From the IMG/VR virus record IMGVR_UViG_3300025168_000320, positions 1 to 33,691 of that record: a DNA stretch of 33,691 bases. The stretch is one strand, 5' to 3'. The notes under the pieces are model-generated. The model was not told the DNA's origin. It saw only the letters and a program-made list of their open reading frames with translations, and did not search any database. The translations under genes were made by a program, and so were the position numbers. Positions 16,553 through 23,798 of the stretch are shown here, piece after piece. Every line of letters starts with the position of its first letter. Position 1 is the first letter of the stretch. This DNA is from a virus.

Positions 16553-17131
16553 CTAAAAAGGTAAGTCATCTAGCTTTCTCTTTTGACCATCCCAGGTAAA
16601 AATCGCTCCAGCTTTTGGAGTGGTTCTCTTGTTACCTTGGTTGTCTGTCCACTCATCGTGAAAGACCTCTAGGGTAACAGGCATACCAACGATATCACTC
16701 TCGTCTACATTAGGTAGAAAAAATTTACCCTCGTTATCTGCTTCCGTTTTAACACCAAATGATTCAATTAGCTCCATATAGGATTTATTAGAACCACTAT
16801 TTTCTTCTAAGTTAGGGTATATAGATTTGTCAGGTGCTTTAAATCTAAAGAAACCTTTAGACCTAACCTCTTTACCTACAAAATTCTTACCATTTACTTC
16901 TTTTCCGTCTACATCATATACACTATCCGCATTCTCTTCAGCGACTTCGAACTTAACCTCGTATACATCTGCTAAGAACTTACCTCTAACTACTAAGTTT
17001 TCTTTTATTATAAGTTCCTTAGCATAGGCTTTGTACGTTCCTACAGGCATAACTCCAGAGAAGTCTGCTGATGGATCATACCAAGCCTTAGAGGAAGAGT
17101 CTGAGTCTAAGATTGTTGCAACATCACTCAT
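16553..17131 (-). CDS. ssb: Single-stranded DNA-binding protein, phage DUF669-like
   Basis: 192 aa. Ends in KRKLDDLPF, the acidic-hydrophobic tip (D-D-[IL]-P-F) through which SSBs recruit partners. The body has the beta pattern of DUF669-type phage proteins: PVGTYKAYAKELIIKENLVV..., then a strand KNFVGKEVRSKGFFRFK and a PVTLEVFHDEW strand followed by NQGNKRT. It coats ssDNA during replication and annealing. Lies directly downstream of the annealing protein (8-nt overlap), forming an exonuclease-annealase-SSB module. AGGAG precedes the ATG. Confidence 0.8.
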   Translation of the reverse strand: MSDVATILDSDSSSKAWYDPSADFSGVMPVGTYKAYAKELIIKENLVVRGKFLADVYEVKFEVAEENADSVYDVDGKEVNGKNFVGKEVRSKGFFRFKAPDKSIYPNLEENSGSNKSYMELIESFGVKTEADNEGKFFLPNVDESDIVGMPVTLEVFHDEWTDNQGNKRTTPKAGAIFTWDGQKRKLDDLPF

Positions 17132-17699
17132 TATTTTCTGTCTCCTTTTGTTTAATAAAATCGTTTAACCTAGCTTTTATAGACACTAGATTCTTTTTGT
17201 TTATCTGACCACTATTTAATTGAGTTACTACCTTCGCAATTAAATTACTGTCTTTAGTAGCTTCAACTAACTCTGTAACTTCTTCTATTGTCTTGTCATC
17301 AAGAATACTATCTGGCAAGTCTTCTCCAGCAAATATATATAGACCTAAACCATGTAACGCAATTGCTTTAGCTAAACATCTCTGTATAGAGGTATTAACT
17401 TGGAAAGCATCTGGTGTTTTGATAGGTCTATTTCTATTATCTAAGACTGGGTGAACTTGCTCTCTAGGTATTCCATTAACAGTAACAGATACTTTTACAA
17501 AGCATCCAGCATCTGTCTGCATGTAAGGCTGTCTACTACCTTCTATACCCCACTCGTGGACTGTCCACGTAGCATCTGGAGCTACTCTAAGTAATTCTCT
17601 AACTGCCCAAGCCCAACTAAGATAGGTGAATGCACCTTTCTTTTCTGACTTAGCAGAGACATCTACTTTATCTAGTATTTTAAATACATTATCTTCCAT
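17124..17699 (-). CDS. Single-strand annealing protein, Sak3 / DUF1071 type
   Basis: 191 aa. The N-terminal signature FTYLSWAWAVRELLRVAPDA (24-43), then MQTDAGCFVKVSVTVNG and DAFQVNTSIQRCLAKAIALHGLGLYIFAGEDLP, is that of DUF1071, which Lopes and colleagues grouped as Sak3 among Rad52-like phage annealases. It pairs complementary ssDNA made by the adjacent exonuclease. C-terminal 60 residues are charged and may contact SSB. AGGA is 5 nt before the ATG. Stop overlaps the SSB start by 8 nt. Confidence 0.85.
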   Translation of the reverse strand: MEDNVFKILDKVDVSAKSEKKGAFTYLSWAWAVRELLRVAPDATWTVHEWGIEGSRQPYMQTDAGCFVKVSVTVNGIPREQVHPVLDNRNRPIKTPDAFQVNTSIQRCLAKAIALHGLGLYIFAGEDLPDSILDDKTIEEVTELVEATKDSNLIAKVVTQLNSGQINKKNLVSIKARLNDFIKQKETENNE

Positions 17700-17708
17700 A
17701 TATATCCT

Positions 17709-18575
17709 TTAGTTAATGTGTGGACATAGGTGTCTTACGTCACAATATCTCTCGCACTTGATACCATTCCACGTTTCTGTTTCATTGCATTTTTCTGGAG
17801 TAGTTTTACTTTCTAAAGCTTCTACTAATCTATTTCTTTTCTCTACAAAGAAATCCAGTAGGTGGTCGTTATGTATATAAGGAACTTCTACCAGGTAGAT
17901 ATTTCTTTCTATACCTCTATCTCTAGCAACAGCTATACCACCATCTCTAACTGTCATCTGCACATACATCTTATCTACTTGTTTACCTGTAGATTCTAAC
18001 ATATATCTATACATATTTATCTGCCAAGACCAGTCTCCAAAGTCTGCTTTCTCTGGATTCCTAAAGTATTTTTTTACTTTCTTAGGTGTTCCAGCAGCTC
18101 CCCACCTTCCACTTCTCTTATATAATGCACCACTCGGATCAGGCTCTAAATAGAAATCCATACCTAGTATCTGAGAGGCTTTATAAGAGCCAGTGTTTTT
18201 ATAGTCTATCAAACAGTTTGTGTTTGAATCATACAAGTCTACAATTCCTGTAATATCTATTCCCTCTAGCGATATCTCTGCTTCGCTCTTATCTGCATTA
18301 TCCTCTAACTTCTTATGATGTAGAGTTCCTGCAAGAGAGAATGCATATTCTTGTGGATTGATATTGTATGTCTCAGTCCTTTGTAGATATGCTTGACAAG
18401 TACCACTTATAAGCTCTGTCACCGATGGCTTTCTATCTGGGTCTCGCTGCTTAGACATTTCTTTAAGAGCAGTAGGGTATACTCCCATACGCTCTATGTC
18501 TAGCTTTTTATTTTCTAACGCATCCTCAAAAGAGATAGTATCTCCTTCTGGATATTTAAATCCTATAGCTGGCAT
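17709..18575 (-). CDS. Cas4/RecB-like PD-(D/E)XK exonuclease with Fe-S cysteines
   Basis: 288 aa. Core motifs: GTLHHKKLE (83-91), GIVDLYD with Asp113, LIDYK with Asp124/Lys126, and QINMY (185-189, QxxxY). Four cysteines are placed as in Cas4/AddB: Cys60 before the core and Cys274, Cys278, Cys284 at the end (KCERYCDVRHLC), suggesting a 4Fe-4S cluster; Cys263 is an alternative ligand. It probably makes 3' ssDNA tails for the Sak3 protein encoded next (9-nt gap). GGAGAG precedes the ATG. Confidence 0.85.
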   Translation of the reverse strand: MPAIGFKYPEGDTISFEDALENKKLDIERMGVYPTALKEMSKQRDPDRKPSVTELISGTCQAYLQRTETYNINPQEYAFSLAGTLHHKKLEDNADKSEAEISLEGIDITGIVDLYDSNTNCLIDYKNTGSYKASQILGMDFYLEPDPSGALYKRSGRWGAAGTPKKVKKYFRNPEKADFGDWSWQINMYRYMLESTGKQVDKMYVQMTVRDGGIAVARDRGIERNIYLVEVPYIHNDHLLDFFVEKRNRLVEALESKTTPEKCNETETWNGIKCERYCDVRHLCPHIN

Positions 18576-18602
18576 TTACTCTCCTATTTATTTTGTTTGT
18601 TA

Positions 18603-18788
18603 TTATTCCCATATCCTTGCTATTCTTCTTAGAAAACCAAGACTCGCTCCAAACCCAAAGGCTACTCCAGCAATCTCTAAATTTCCAAAGTATAAAGCGA
18701 ATGAACATAGTATGTATGCAGTAAATCTAAATACACCATATATAGAGAAATCATTTTTAGACTCTCTTCTACTTTTATCAATTATCAT
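18603..18788 (-). CDS. Small membrane protein
   Basis: 61 aa. Short charged N-terminus, then two hydrophobic segments, FRFTAYILCSFALYFG (about 21-36) and LEIAGVAFGFGASLGFL (about 37-53), ending in RRIARIWE. ATG overlaps the preceding gene's TGA (ATGA). Two close transmembrane helices with basic ends resemble small holins or inner-membrane inhibitors, but location in the recombination operon argues against a late lysis role. Function unknown. Confidence 0.6.
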   Translation of the reverse strand: MIIDKSRRESKNDFSIYGVFRFTAYILCSFALYFGNLEIAGVAFGFGASLGFLRRIARIWE

Positions 18789-19210
18789 TTAAATTCCTCT
18801 ACTCTTACTTTTTTAATAAGTTTATAATCTGCATTCTCAAACTCTAAGAACTCAATAACTCTTGGATAGTTAAACAATGACTTTGCTCTATTCTCTCTAA
18901 TCTTTTTAAGCTTCTCTCCATCTCTTTTAAATGGGTGGAGTTTATTATCTAATCCTCTCTTAGTAGGATGATATTTTCCATTGTCATCTTTTTTAATTAG
19001 AGGGTTATCTCCTCCTCTAAGTCTACATAGGCTAGTGTTCCAGTAACCTTGATAGTCTCTTCTAAGCTTCCATCTACCACCTTCCCACTTAGATTCTATC
19101 GCCCAACCTCCATGTGAACCTTTCTTTACAGACTTCATTAGTCTATTCATCTCTGAGAATTTTAATGGCTCTTTCTCTAACCAGTTAATTAAGTACGTTG
19201 ATTTGTTCAT
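18785..19210 (-). CDS. Hypothetical basic protein, possible nucleic-acid binder
   Basis: 141 aa from ATG 19210 (MNKSTYLINWLEKEP), chosen because AAGGAAGG lies 9 nt upstream; an earlier ATG at 19219 overlaps the upstream gene. STYLINWLEKEPLKFSEMNRLM may be a winged-helix-like start; GGWAIESKWEGGRWKLRRDYQG is a beta hairpin. About 30 percent Lys/Arg/Trp. Family not recognised. Confidence 0.6.
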   Translation of the reverse strand: MNKSTYLINWLEKEPLKFSEMNRLMKSVKKGSHGGWAIESKWEGGRWKLRRDYQGYWNTSLCRLRGGDNPLIKKDDNGKYHPTKRGLDNKLHPFKRDGEKLKKIRENRAKSLFNYPRVIEFLEFENADYKLIKKVRVEEFK

Positions 19211-19211
19211 T

Positions 19212-19394
19212 CTATACACCTTCCTTTAGATTCATTGTGTCAGCTAAAGAGTTAATGAGTCTCATTATCTCTATTCTAATTCTAGCTGCATCTAATACAT
19301 CTATCTTATCTAGCTGTAGATTCAGCTTTTTCATAGAACTTCTAACACTATTCTCTGAACTTGAATCCAGAGAACTATTTTTTAATTGATTCAT
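19212..19394 (-). CDS. Small helical protein, first gene after a regulatory gap
   Basis: 60 aa; Ser-rich N-terminus then amphipathic helices (KKLNLQLDKIDVLDAARIRIE, LINSLADTMNL). AAGGAAATAA before the ATG. Its upstream 130-bp gap (19395-19524) carries a plausible minus-strand promoter and repeated TTATCTTGTT sites, so it leads a transcription unit toward the exonuclease. May be a small regulator or a helper; no motif. Confidence 0.55.
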   Translation of the reverse strand: MNQLKNSSLDSSSENSVRSSMKKLNLQLDKIDVLDAARIRIEIMRLINSLADTMNLKEGV

Positions 19395-19470
19395 TTATTT
19401 CCTTTTATCTTGTTTGAAATTACCATTGATTTACTAATAAATACAAGAAAAATAATCTTTTTCATTGACA

Positions 19471-19498
19471 ATTTTAGATAAACCACTTATCTTGTTAA
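19471..19498 (-). promoter_or_regulatory. Putative leftward sigma70 promoter with operator-like repeats
   Basis: Minus strand TTAACA (19498-19493), 16-bp spacer, TAAAAT (19476-19471). The spacer carries an inverted repeat AGATAA-5 nt-TTATCT (19476-19492), and the 10-mer TTATCTTGTT occurs twice on the plus strand (19487-19496 and 19405-19414). This sits in the only real gap within the 17-24 kb block. It would drive the 60-aa gene through SSB. Confidence 0.45.
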
Positions 19499-19524
19499 TA
19501 GTCCCCCAAGGTTAGCTAGATATA

Positions 19525-20817
19525 CTATACACTATATTCAAGTACTTCATAGTCCTCTGCTTTATTCTTATCGTAGAACTTAGCCATCCTCTGATCAACA
19601 TATTCTCTAACATCACTATCTAACCTTAAGTACTTGAAGAACTCTTCATAGGTAAGGTCTCTGTTTATTAGTATATCTAGAATCTCAGCACTTCTATATG
19701 CAGATACACCTCCTTTAGATATCTCTATACCTGTATCTACTATAGCTGTACATATCTTAGTCCAATTAAGTATCTTATCTTGATTGATAGTACCAGAGTG
19801 ATATCTAAACTCTACAGAGCCATTGATTATTCTAGAGTGCATATTCATACCACAGTATCTAGAATCATTGTACTTCTCCATAGATGGGTCTACACCCCAA
19901 GAGTTATACCAAGCATCTATGAATTCATCATTAGACTCTATTGCAAGTATATCTGACCTAGACATAGGTATCCTTCTACACCATCTACCATTGTCTCTAG
20001 AAGGTGGTAACATCTTGTAGATTACATCTTGTACAGCCTTACCTAGTAATAGAATATGTTTGAGCTGCTTCCATTCACAGTCTCTAGCGTCTACGTGTAC
20101 GTGTAAACCACAGCTTCTATTAACATCAAAGTCTGAAGAAAGGTATTCAGTTAGATTTGCTATACGATTATATAGTTCATCTCCATTAGAAGGATTCCTC
20201 ATCACCCACTCTACACCACTACCTCCCTCTCCTCTATCTATACTGCCATCATGGACTGGTCTAAACGTCTCTGGGTGATTAGTATCTTCACAATCCCAGT
20301 AATTCCATTCTTTTGTAATGGTTTCTACTTCTAGACCTACTAACCTCATAGATTTGATAATACGATTAGACCTAGCATCTTCTCCCATATTTCTCTGAGA
20401 GTAACTATCTAAGTCTACTTCCTCTTCTCCTTGGTAACATTGTTCGCAGTAATACTCTTCATTAGAATCACTCCAATGTAATTCATCTCTAGTGTGTTCT
20501 AATTCGCAAGTATCACACGTAGAGTAAATTTCATAGTAGCAATCTTCACAGTAGGAATCACCATTCTCCGTAAGACGAAGGTAATTAGACTCTGACCACA
20601 TAGAGCAACCACAGTCATCGCATTGGTATATATCCTCCTGGCAAGAATCACATAGAAATTCCTTAGTCTCTCCATCTACTTCTATAGATTCTTGATAGTC
20701 ATCAGTAATTTCTTCACAAGAGGAACATATCACCTCATCTGGTTTTACTTCTGCAGATGTATTATGGTTAACAGAATGTGTTGTTCCATTAGTATCTGTG
20801 TATACATTTGGTGGCAT
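19525..20817 (-). CDS. Amidoligase (Amidoligase_2 family) with N-terminal zinc-finger array
   Basis: 430 aa. Residues 31-127 hold three successive CxxC...CxxC modules: C31/C34-C56/C59, C66/C69-C90/C93, C101/C104-C124/C127, rich in acidic and Tyr residues. The catalytic part starts at GLEVET (161-166) and continues with HDGSI (189-193), GVEWVM (201-206), CGLHVHVD (236-243), CGMNMHS and SVEFRYHSGT, the conserved series of the predicted COOH-NH2 ligases related to glutamate-cysteine ligase/glutamine synthetase. Such enzymes join a carboxylate to an amine with ATP. Strong AGGAGG 4 nt before ATG. It follows a 106-aa gene and a class-II glutamine amidotransferase, which could supply ammonia or process glutamine. 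Substrate unknown. Confidence 0.85.
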   Translation of the reverse strand: MPPNVYTDTNGTTHSVNHNTSAEVKPDEVICSSCEEITDDYQESIEVDGETKEFLCDSCQEDIYQCDDCGCSMWSESNYLRLTENGDSYCEDCYYEIYSTCDTCELEHTRDELHWSDSNEEYYCEQCYQGEEEVDLDSYSQRNMGEDARSNRIIKSMRLVGLEVETITKEWNYWDCEDTNHPETFRPVHDGSIDRGEGGSGVEWVMRNPSNGDELYNRIANLTEYLSSDFDVNRSCGLHVHVDARDCEWKQLKHILLLGKAVQDVIYKMLPPSRDNGRWCRRIPMSRSDILAIESNDEFIDAWYNSWGVDPSMEKYNDSRYCGMNMHSRIINGSVEFRYHSGTINQDKILNWTKICTAIVDTGIEISKGGVSAYRSAEILDILINRDLTYEEFFKYLRLDSDVREYVDQRMAKFYDKNKAEDYEVLEYSV

Positions 20818-20825
20818 ACATCCTC

Positions 20826-21146
20826 CTAAGCTATTGCGTAGTTAGCAGTTATCATATAGAAAGCCATATAGTTAATCTCTCTAAGCCAACCTATTCTTTT
20901 AAGAGTCTTGTATATACTCTCTGGCTCTACTGATTCTACTATTATGCCTTCTTGTTGTTCTATCTGCTTGGCTACATAGTTAAGATAAGACTCAAATGAA
21001 TCTGTATCTACAAAAGGATTGTTCTTAGCTTTCTTATAGAGTTTCTTCATTACATATAATTTAGATTTTACACGTATTGGATTCTCTATACCAACTACTA
21101 TCGCTGATCGCTTCTTCTTAGATGAAACAAGTTTGTCTATCATCAT
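20826..21146 (-). CDS. Hypothetical protein between amidotransferase and amidoligase
   Basis: 106 aa from ATG 21146 (MMIDKLVSSKKKRS), supported by AAGGAG 8 nt upstream; the first ATG at 21170 is less likely. Overlaps the end of the amidotransferase gene by 29 nt and is followed 8 nt later by the amidoligase, so the three are co-translated. N-terminal half is Lys-rich; the middle (SFESYLNYVAKQIEQQEGIIV) looks helical; it ends in MAFYMITANYAIA. Unknown family; could be a partner, adaptor or substrate of the ligase. Confidence 0.6.
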   Translation of the reverse strand: MMIDKLVSSKKKRSAIVVGIENPIRVKSKLYVMKKLYKKAKNNPFVDTDSFESYLNYVAKQIEQQEGIIVESVEPESIYKTLKRIGWLREINYMAFYMITANYAIA

Positions 21147-22239
21147 CAGACTCTCTCCTTCCATTAACATCTACTATTTTAGAGGTATCATACTCGTAGC
21201 AGCTACTACATATATAACAGCCATGAGTCTTAATAGGGTTGTCTGCCCATTCTCCACAGTATCCACAATCTATTCCCTCTTCATACTCTCTTTTAGAGAT
21301 ATTCTTTCTTACATTGTACTCACAGTCTACACATATATACTCTCTAGTATCTGCATTGTAGATTATATCCCACCATGCTGTATGATTGTTACATACATCA
21401 CAGTCTTTATCTCTAGAGTCTGTGCCGAAGCTATCATTATAACTACTAAACTCGTTATAGTGTCCTCCGAAGTAATTAGTCTCTAACATATAGTTAGATG
21501 CTATTACATTTGTATCATACGACTTCTTAGTGAAGTTCATCTTTCTATTAAACTTACTAGTATCTATAGTATATAGAGTATCATTCTTCAACTCATGTAT
21601 ATCCATAGATATTTCTGTACCTTTAATAGATTCTTCTAGAATGTCTTGTGTAGAGGCATAGAGCAATACTCTAGCTTCTTTCCAATAGCCAAAATAACAA
21701 GGTCTACCTTTCTCTTTTAATAGATGTAGTATATCTCTATTATCCTTATTCCAGGCGAGTGCGTAGTCTCCGTATATTTCATCTAGACATTCTTGAAGGT
21801 TATTATTGGAATTAAATAGAGCAAATACAGCCTGAGAATCTACTTCGTAAACTTCTTTTTTGTTTACAGAGATATCTGTATGGTTATGTATTATTCCATT
21901 ATGAGTTCCAATCACAGAGCCAATGTGGAAGGGGTGAGCATTTTCCAGAGTTATCTTTCCGTGGGTCTTCCATCTAGTATGTCCCAATACTACAGATGTC
22001 TCTGGGGTGAGCTCTTCTATGATCGTATCCCAATCTCTATGCTTGACAAGATTACTTGACTTTTTTAGAGACTTGAATACCATAGGGTTCTTCCCATTAC
22101 TAATAAAAGCAAGTCCTGTAGAGTGTTCACCTCTAACTACTGATAGTGCAGTAAGCTTAGTTAGAACTCTCTCCAGTTGCTTTAACTCGTACTCTGTTTG
22201 TGCGTTTTTCTTTTTGGCTATGCCAAATATTCCACACAT
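21118..22239 (-). CDS. Class-II glutamine amidotransferase (Ntn hydrolase) with C-terminal zinc fingers
   Basis: 373 aa. MCGIFGI places Cys2 as the N-terminal nucleophile after Met removal; VRGEHSTG (35-42), GHTRWKTHG (86-94), NAHPFHIG (100-107), THNGIIHNH (112-120) and GDYALAW (157-163) are the GATase-II landmarks seen in GlmS/PurF/AsnB. Only the glutaminase domain (about 1-235) is present, without isomerase or synthetase domain. Residues 280-347 carry two zinc modules, C280/C283-C303/C306 and C325/C328-C344/C347, similar in style to those in the amidoligase encoded downstream. It probably hydrolyses glutamine to deliver ammonia. AAGGAAAT precedes the ATG. Confidence 0.9.
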   Translation of the reverse strand: MCGIFGIAKKKNAQTEYELKQLERVLTKLTALSVVRGEHSTGLAFISNGKNPMVFKSLKKSSNLVKHRDWDTIIEELTPETSVVLGHTRWKTHGKITLENAHPFHIGSVIGTHNGIIHNHTDISVNKKEVYEVDSQAVFALFNSNNNLQECLDEIYGDYALAWNKDNRDILHLLKEKGRPCYFGYWKEARVLLYASTQDILEESIKGTEISMDIHELKNDTLYTIDTSKFNRKMNFTKKSYDTNVIASNYMLETNYFGGHYNEFSSYNDSFGTDSRDKDCDVCNNHTAWWDIIYNADTREYICVDCEYNVRKNISKREYEEGIDCGYCGEWADNPIKTHGCYICSSCYEYDTSKIVDVNGRRESDDDRQTCFI

Positions 22240-22283
22240 ATTTCCTTCTTTCTAGTTGTTAGAATACTATCATATATATTCCT

Positions 22284-22700
22284 CTATATCCAATAATATT
22301 CTAGGTTATCTGGTTCATTCCAACCATACCTTGAATAGAACTTAAAGTCCTTTCTAAGTAGGTTGCTTCTATGAGATGCGTGTAGCTTTTCTTTTCCTAG
22401 CCAATGTGGCATCTCTACGTTCTCCGAGACTCCTATCATTTCCATAGTATTGTTGTAGCCTCTGAGAATCCATTCCTCTATCATTTTATTCTTGTAGAGG
22501 AGCAGAGCCTCTTCGTAGCCTTTCCACATAGTCACAGCTGGGTGATTAAGCCACCCTCTATAGCTTCTACCTGATTTCGTAGGTACTCCAGATAGAGCGT
22601 TAAATATTTGTAGAGCTTCGACTCTCTGTTTACCTAAACGTCTGTAGTCTAAGGACTGTGCAGAGAGAGTGAAGTCTTTATATGGCAGGAACGTTTGCAT
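22284..22700 (-). CDS. MSMEG_6728-family protein, annotated elsewhere as pyrimidine-dimer DNA glycosylase
   Basis: 138 aa from MQTFLPYKDF at 22700 (family-typical start; GGGAG lies just upstream). Conserved series: MQTFLPY-DF--SA--LD, RLGKQRVEALQI, GWLNHPAVTMWKGYEEAL, EW--RGY, then PHWLG-E-LHASHRSNLLRKD and YSRYGWNEPDNLEYYW. This family is usually named pyrimidine dimer DNA glycosylase/endonuclease V by distant relation to T4 DenV, implying repair of UV damage. The C-terminal HRS-L-RKD box is typical for longer members. Repair of sunlight damage would suit a phage from lit waters. Enzymatic name is inherited, not shown. Confidence 0.75.
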   Translation of the reverse strand: MQTFLPYKDFTLSAQSLDYRRLGKQRVEALQIFNALSGVPTKSGRSYRGWLNHPAVTMWKGYEEALLLYKNKMIEEWILRGYNNTMEMIGVSENVEMPHWLGKEKLHASHRSNLLRKDFKFYSRYGWNEPDNLEYYWI

Positions 22701-22878
22701 CTTCTCCCACCCATACATTCATAATAAGTTCTCTATCATGTGCATCTATGAATCTAATAACACCTATAGAAATTTTATCATTATCATTTCTCGTCTCTAG
22801 CTTTACTGACTTAATCTCTGTTATACCTTTAGAGGCTAGTAATGTGTAGATAGCCGAGTTTATAGTTTTAGTATCCAT
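22678..22878 (-). CDS. Small hypothetical protein
   Basis: 66 aa. Helical first part (INSAIYTLLASKGITEIKSVKLE) and two beta strands (ISIGVIRFIDAHDRELIMNVWV). Overlaps the glycosylase start by 23 nt; begins 1 base before the stop-proximal end of the membrane gene upstream. No motif; probably a small alpha/beta protein. Confidence 0.6.
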   Translation of the reverse strand: MDTKTINSAIYTLLASKGITEIKSVKLETRNDNDKISIGVIRFIDAHDRELIMNVWVGEDANVPAI

Positions 22879-23034
22879 TTATTTTCTCCATATGTTATCT
22901 CTAATCCACCACCTCATAGTATTGTACACATATAGAAACATAGTTCCTATGAATGCACCAAATACATACACAGTATGTAGAAGTCCGTGTCCCTCTCCAC
23001 ACCAGCCGATCAGATGTTTTAGTGTCTCTATCAT
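22879..23034 (-). CDS. Tiny single-span membrane protein
   Basis: 51 aa, MIETLKHLIGWCGEGHGLLH then TVYVFGAFIGTMFLYVYNTM and a Trp/Arg-rich tail RWWIRDNIWRK. One transmembrane helix is evident. ATG overlaps the TGA of the upstream gene (ATGA) and its TAA directly abuts the next ATG, so boundaries are well supported. Could act on the host envelope or be superinfection-related; unknown. Confidence 0.65.
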   Translation of the reverse strand: MIETLKHLIGWCGEGHGLLHTVYVFGAFIGTMFLYVYNTMRWWIRDNIWRK

Positions 23035-23252
23035 TCTTTATCTCTTTGTATTAATCTATCTATAATAGAACTGATATAATTAGGCTTTGCTCTATCTCTA
23101 AATTTCTTTGGGATAAATAATTTATTATCTTTCTTGAAATATTTACATAGGCTGCGCATCAATTTCTCTGTATCTGCTACATATAGACTGCCTAGTCTAG
23201 AGCCACTGTCTCTTATGATGTCGGCTATCTCTTCATAGTTTGATCTAGTCAT
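23031..23252 (-). CDS. Small hypothetical phage protein
   Basis: 73 aa: NYEEIADIIRDSGSRLG..., LMRSLCKYFKKDNKLFIPKKF. The pattern 'YEEIA-II' plus 'L--YF--DN--F----F' recurs in small phage proteins of aquatic phages; no function known. Basic C-terminus. GGAGAAAGTAA precedes the ATG. Confidence 0.65.
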   Translation of the reverse strand: MTRSNYEEIADIIRDSGSRLGSLYVADTEKLMRSLCKYFKKDNKLFIPKKFRDRAKPNYISSIIDRLIQRDKE

Positions 23253-23264
23253 TTACTTTCTCCT

Positions 23265-23453
23265 TTATTTTCTAAATATTTCAGCTCTTACTTTCTCTGT
23301 ATAAAATATTGCTACAATTCTTCTCAAGCTATAATTTTTTAACTTACTCTTAGGTGTATTAAACCTACGTTGTAACCACGCTCTACCTTGTTCTAGTGTC
23401 TCTGGTGGGTATGCTGTATTATAATAGTTTCTACTCATAGAGCAATCTTTCAT
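23265..23453 (-). CDS. Small basic hypothetical protein
   Basis: 62 aa from 23453, or 57 aa if the in-frame ATG at 23438 (MSRNYYN) is used; both overlap the end of the upstream gene. GRAWLQRRFNTPKSKLKNYSLRRI is strongly basic with a possible helix-turn-helix look (LRRIVAIFYTEKVRAEIF). No family recognised. Confidence 0.5.
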   Translation of the reverse strand: MKDCSMSRNYYNTAYPPETLEQGRAWLQRRFNTPKSKLKNYSLRRIVAIFYTEKVRAEIFRK

Positions 23454-23760
23454 TACTTAACCACCCATAGAGAGCTTCTTCTGCTCTGAATAAGTGCTCA
23501 TAGACTTCTGTATGTCTCTCTAATGGAACTTCGTAACCTCTACCAGTAATCTCTATATAACCTATAAAGCTACGTTTAGAGTACGAGTTAAAGCAATTAG
23601 AGTATATATATACCCAGCCTACTCTATCTTCTAGGAACTCAGCAGCTAGATTGCTTTGCGTAGAGTGCAATCTCTTTCTAGTTGCTTTCCATTTCTCTAT
23701 AGGTACATTTTCTCTGATATTTCTATCTCTACATTGGCATTTGTTTTTACTACAACTCAT
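23431..23760 (-). CDS. Hypothetical protein with N-terminal Cys cluster
   Basis: 109 aa. MSCSKNKCQCRDR contains three closely spaced cysteines, but no second cluster except a lone Cys in YSNCFNSY. The middle (VGWVYIYSNCFNSYSKRSFIGYIEITG) is beta-rich. Function unknown. Lies in a run of small genes at the upstream side of the leftward block. Confidence 0.55.
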   Translation of the reverse strand: MSCSKNKCQCRDRNIRENVPIEKWKATRKRLHSTQSNLAAEFLEDRVGWVYIYSNCFNSYSKRSFIGYIEITGRGYEVPLERHTEVYEHLFRAEEALYGWLSNERLLYE

Positions 23761-23798
23761 AGTCTCTACCTCTTTTGTTCATTGTTAGTTTAATCTGT

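Noticed and set aside
19465-19493. Plus-strand TTGACA-17-TATCTT promoter-like sequence
   Set aside because: No plus-strand gene follows and the -10 is poor; kept only as a possible antisense start.
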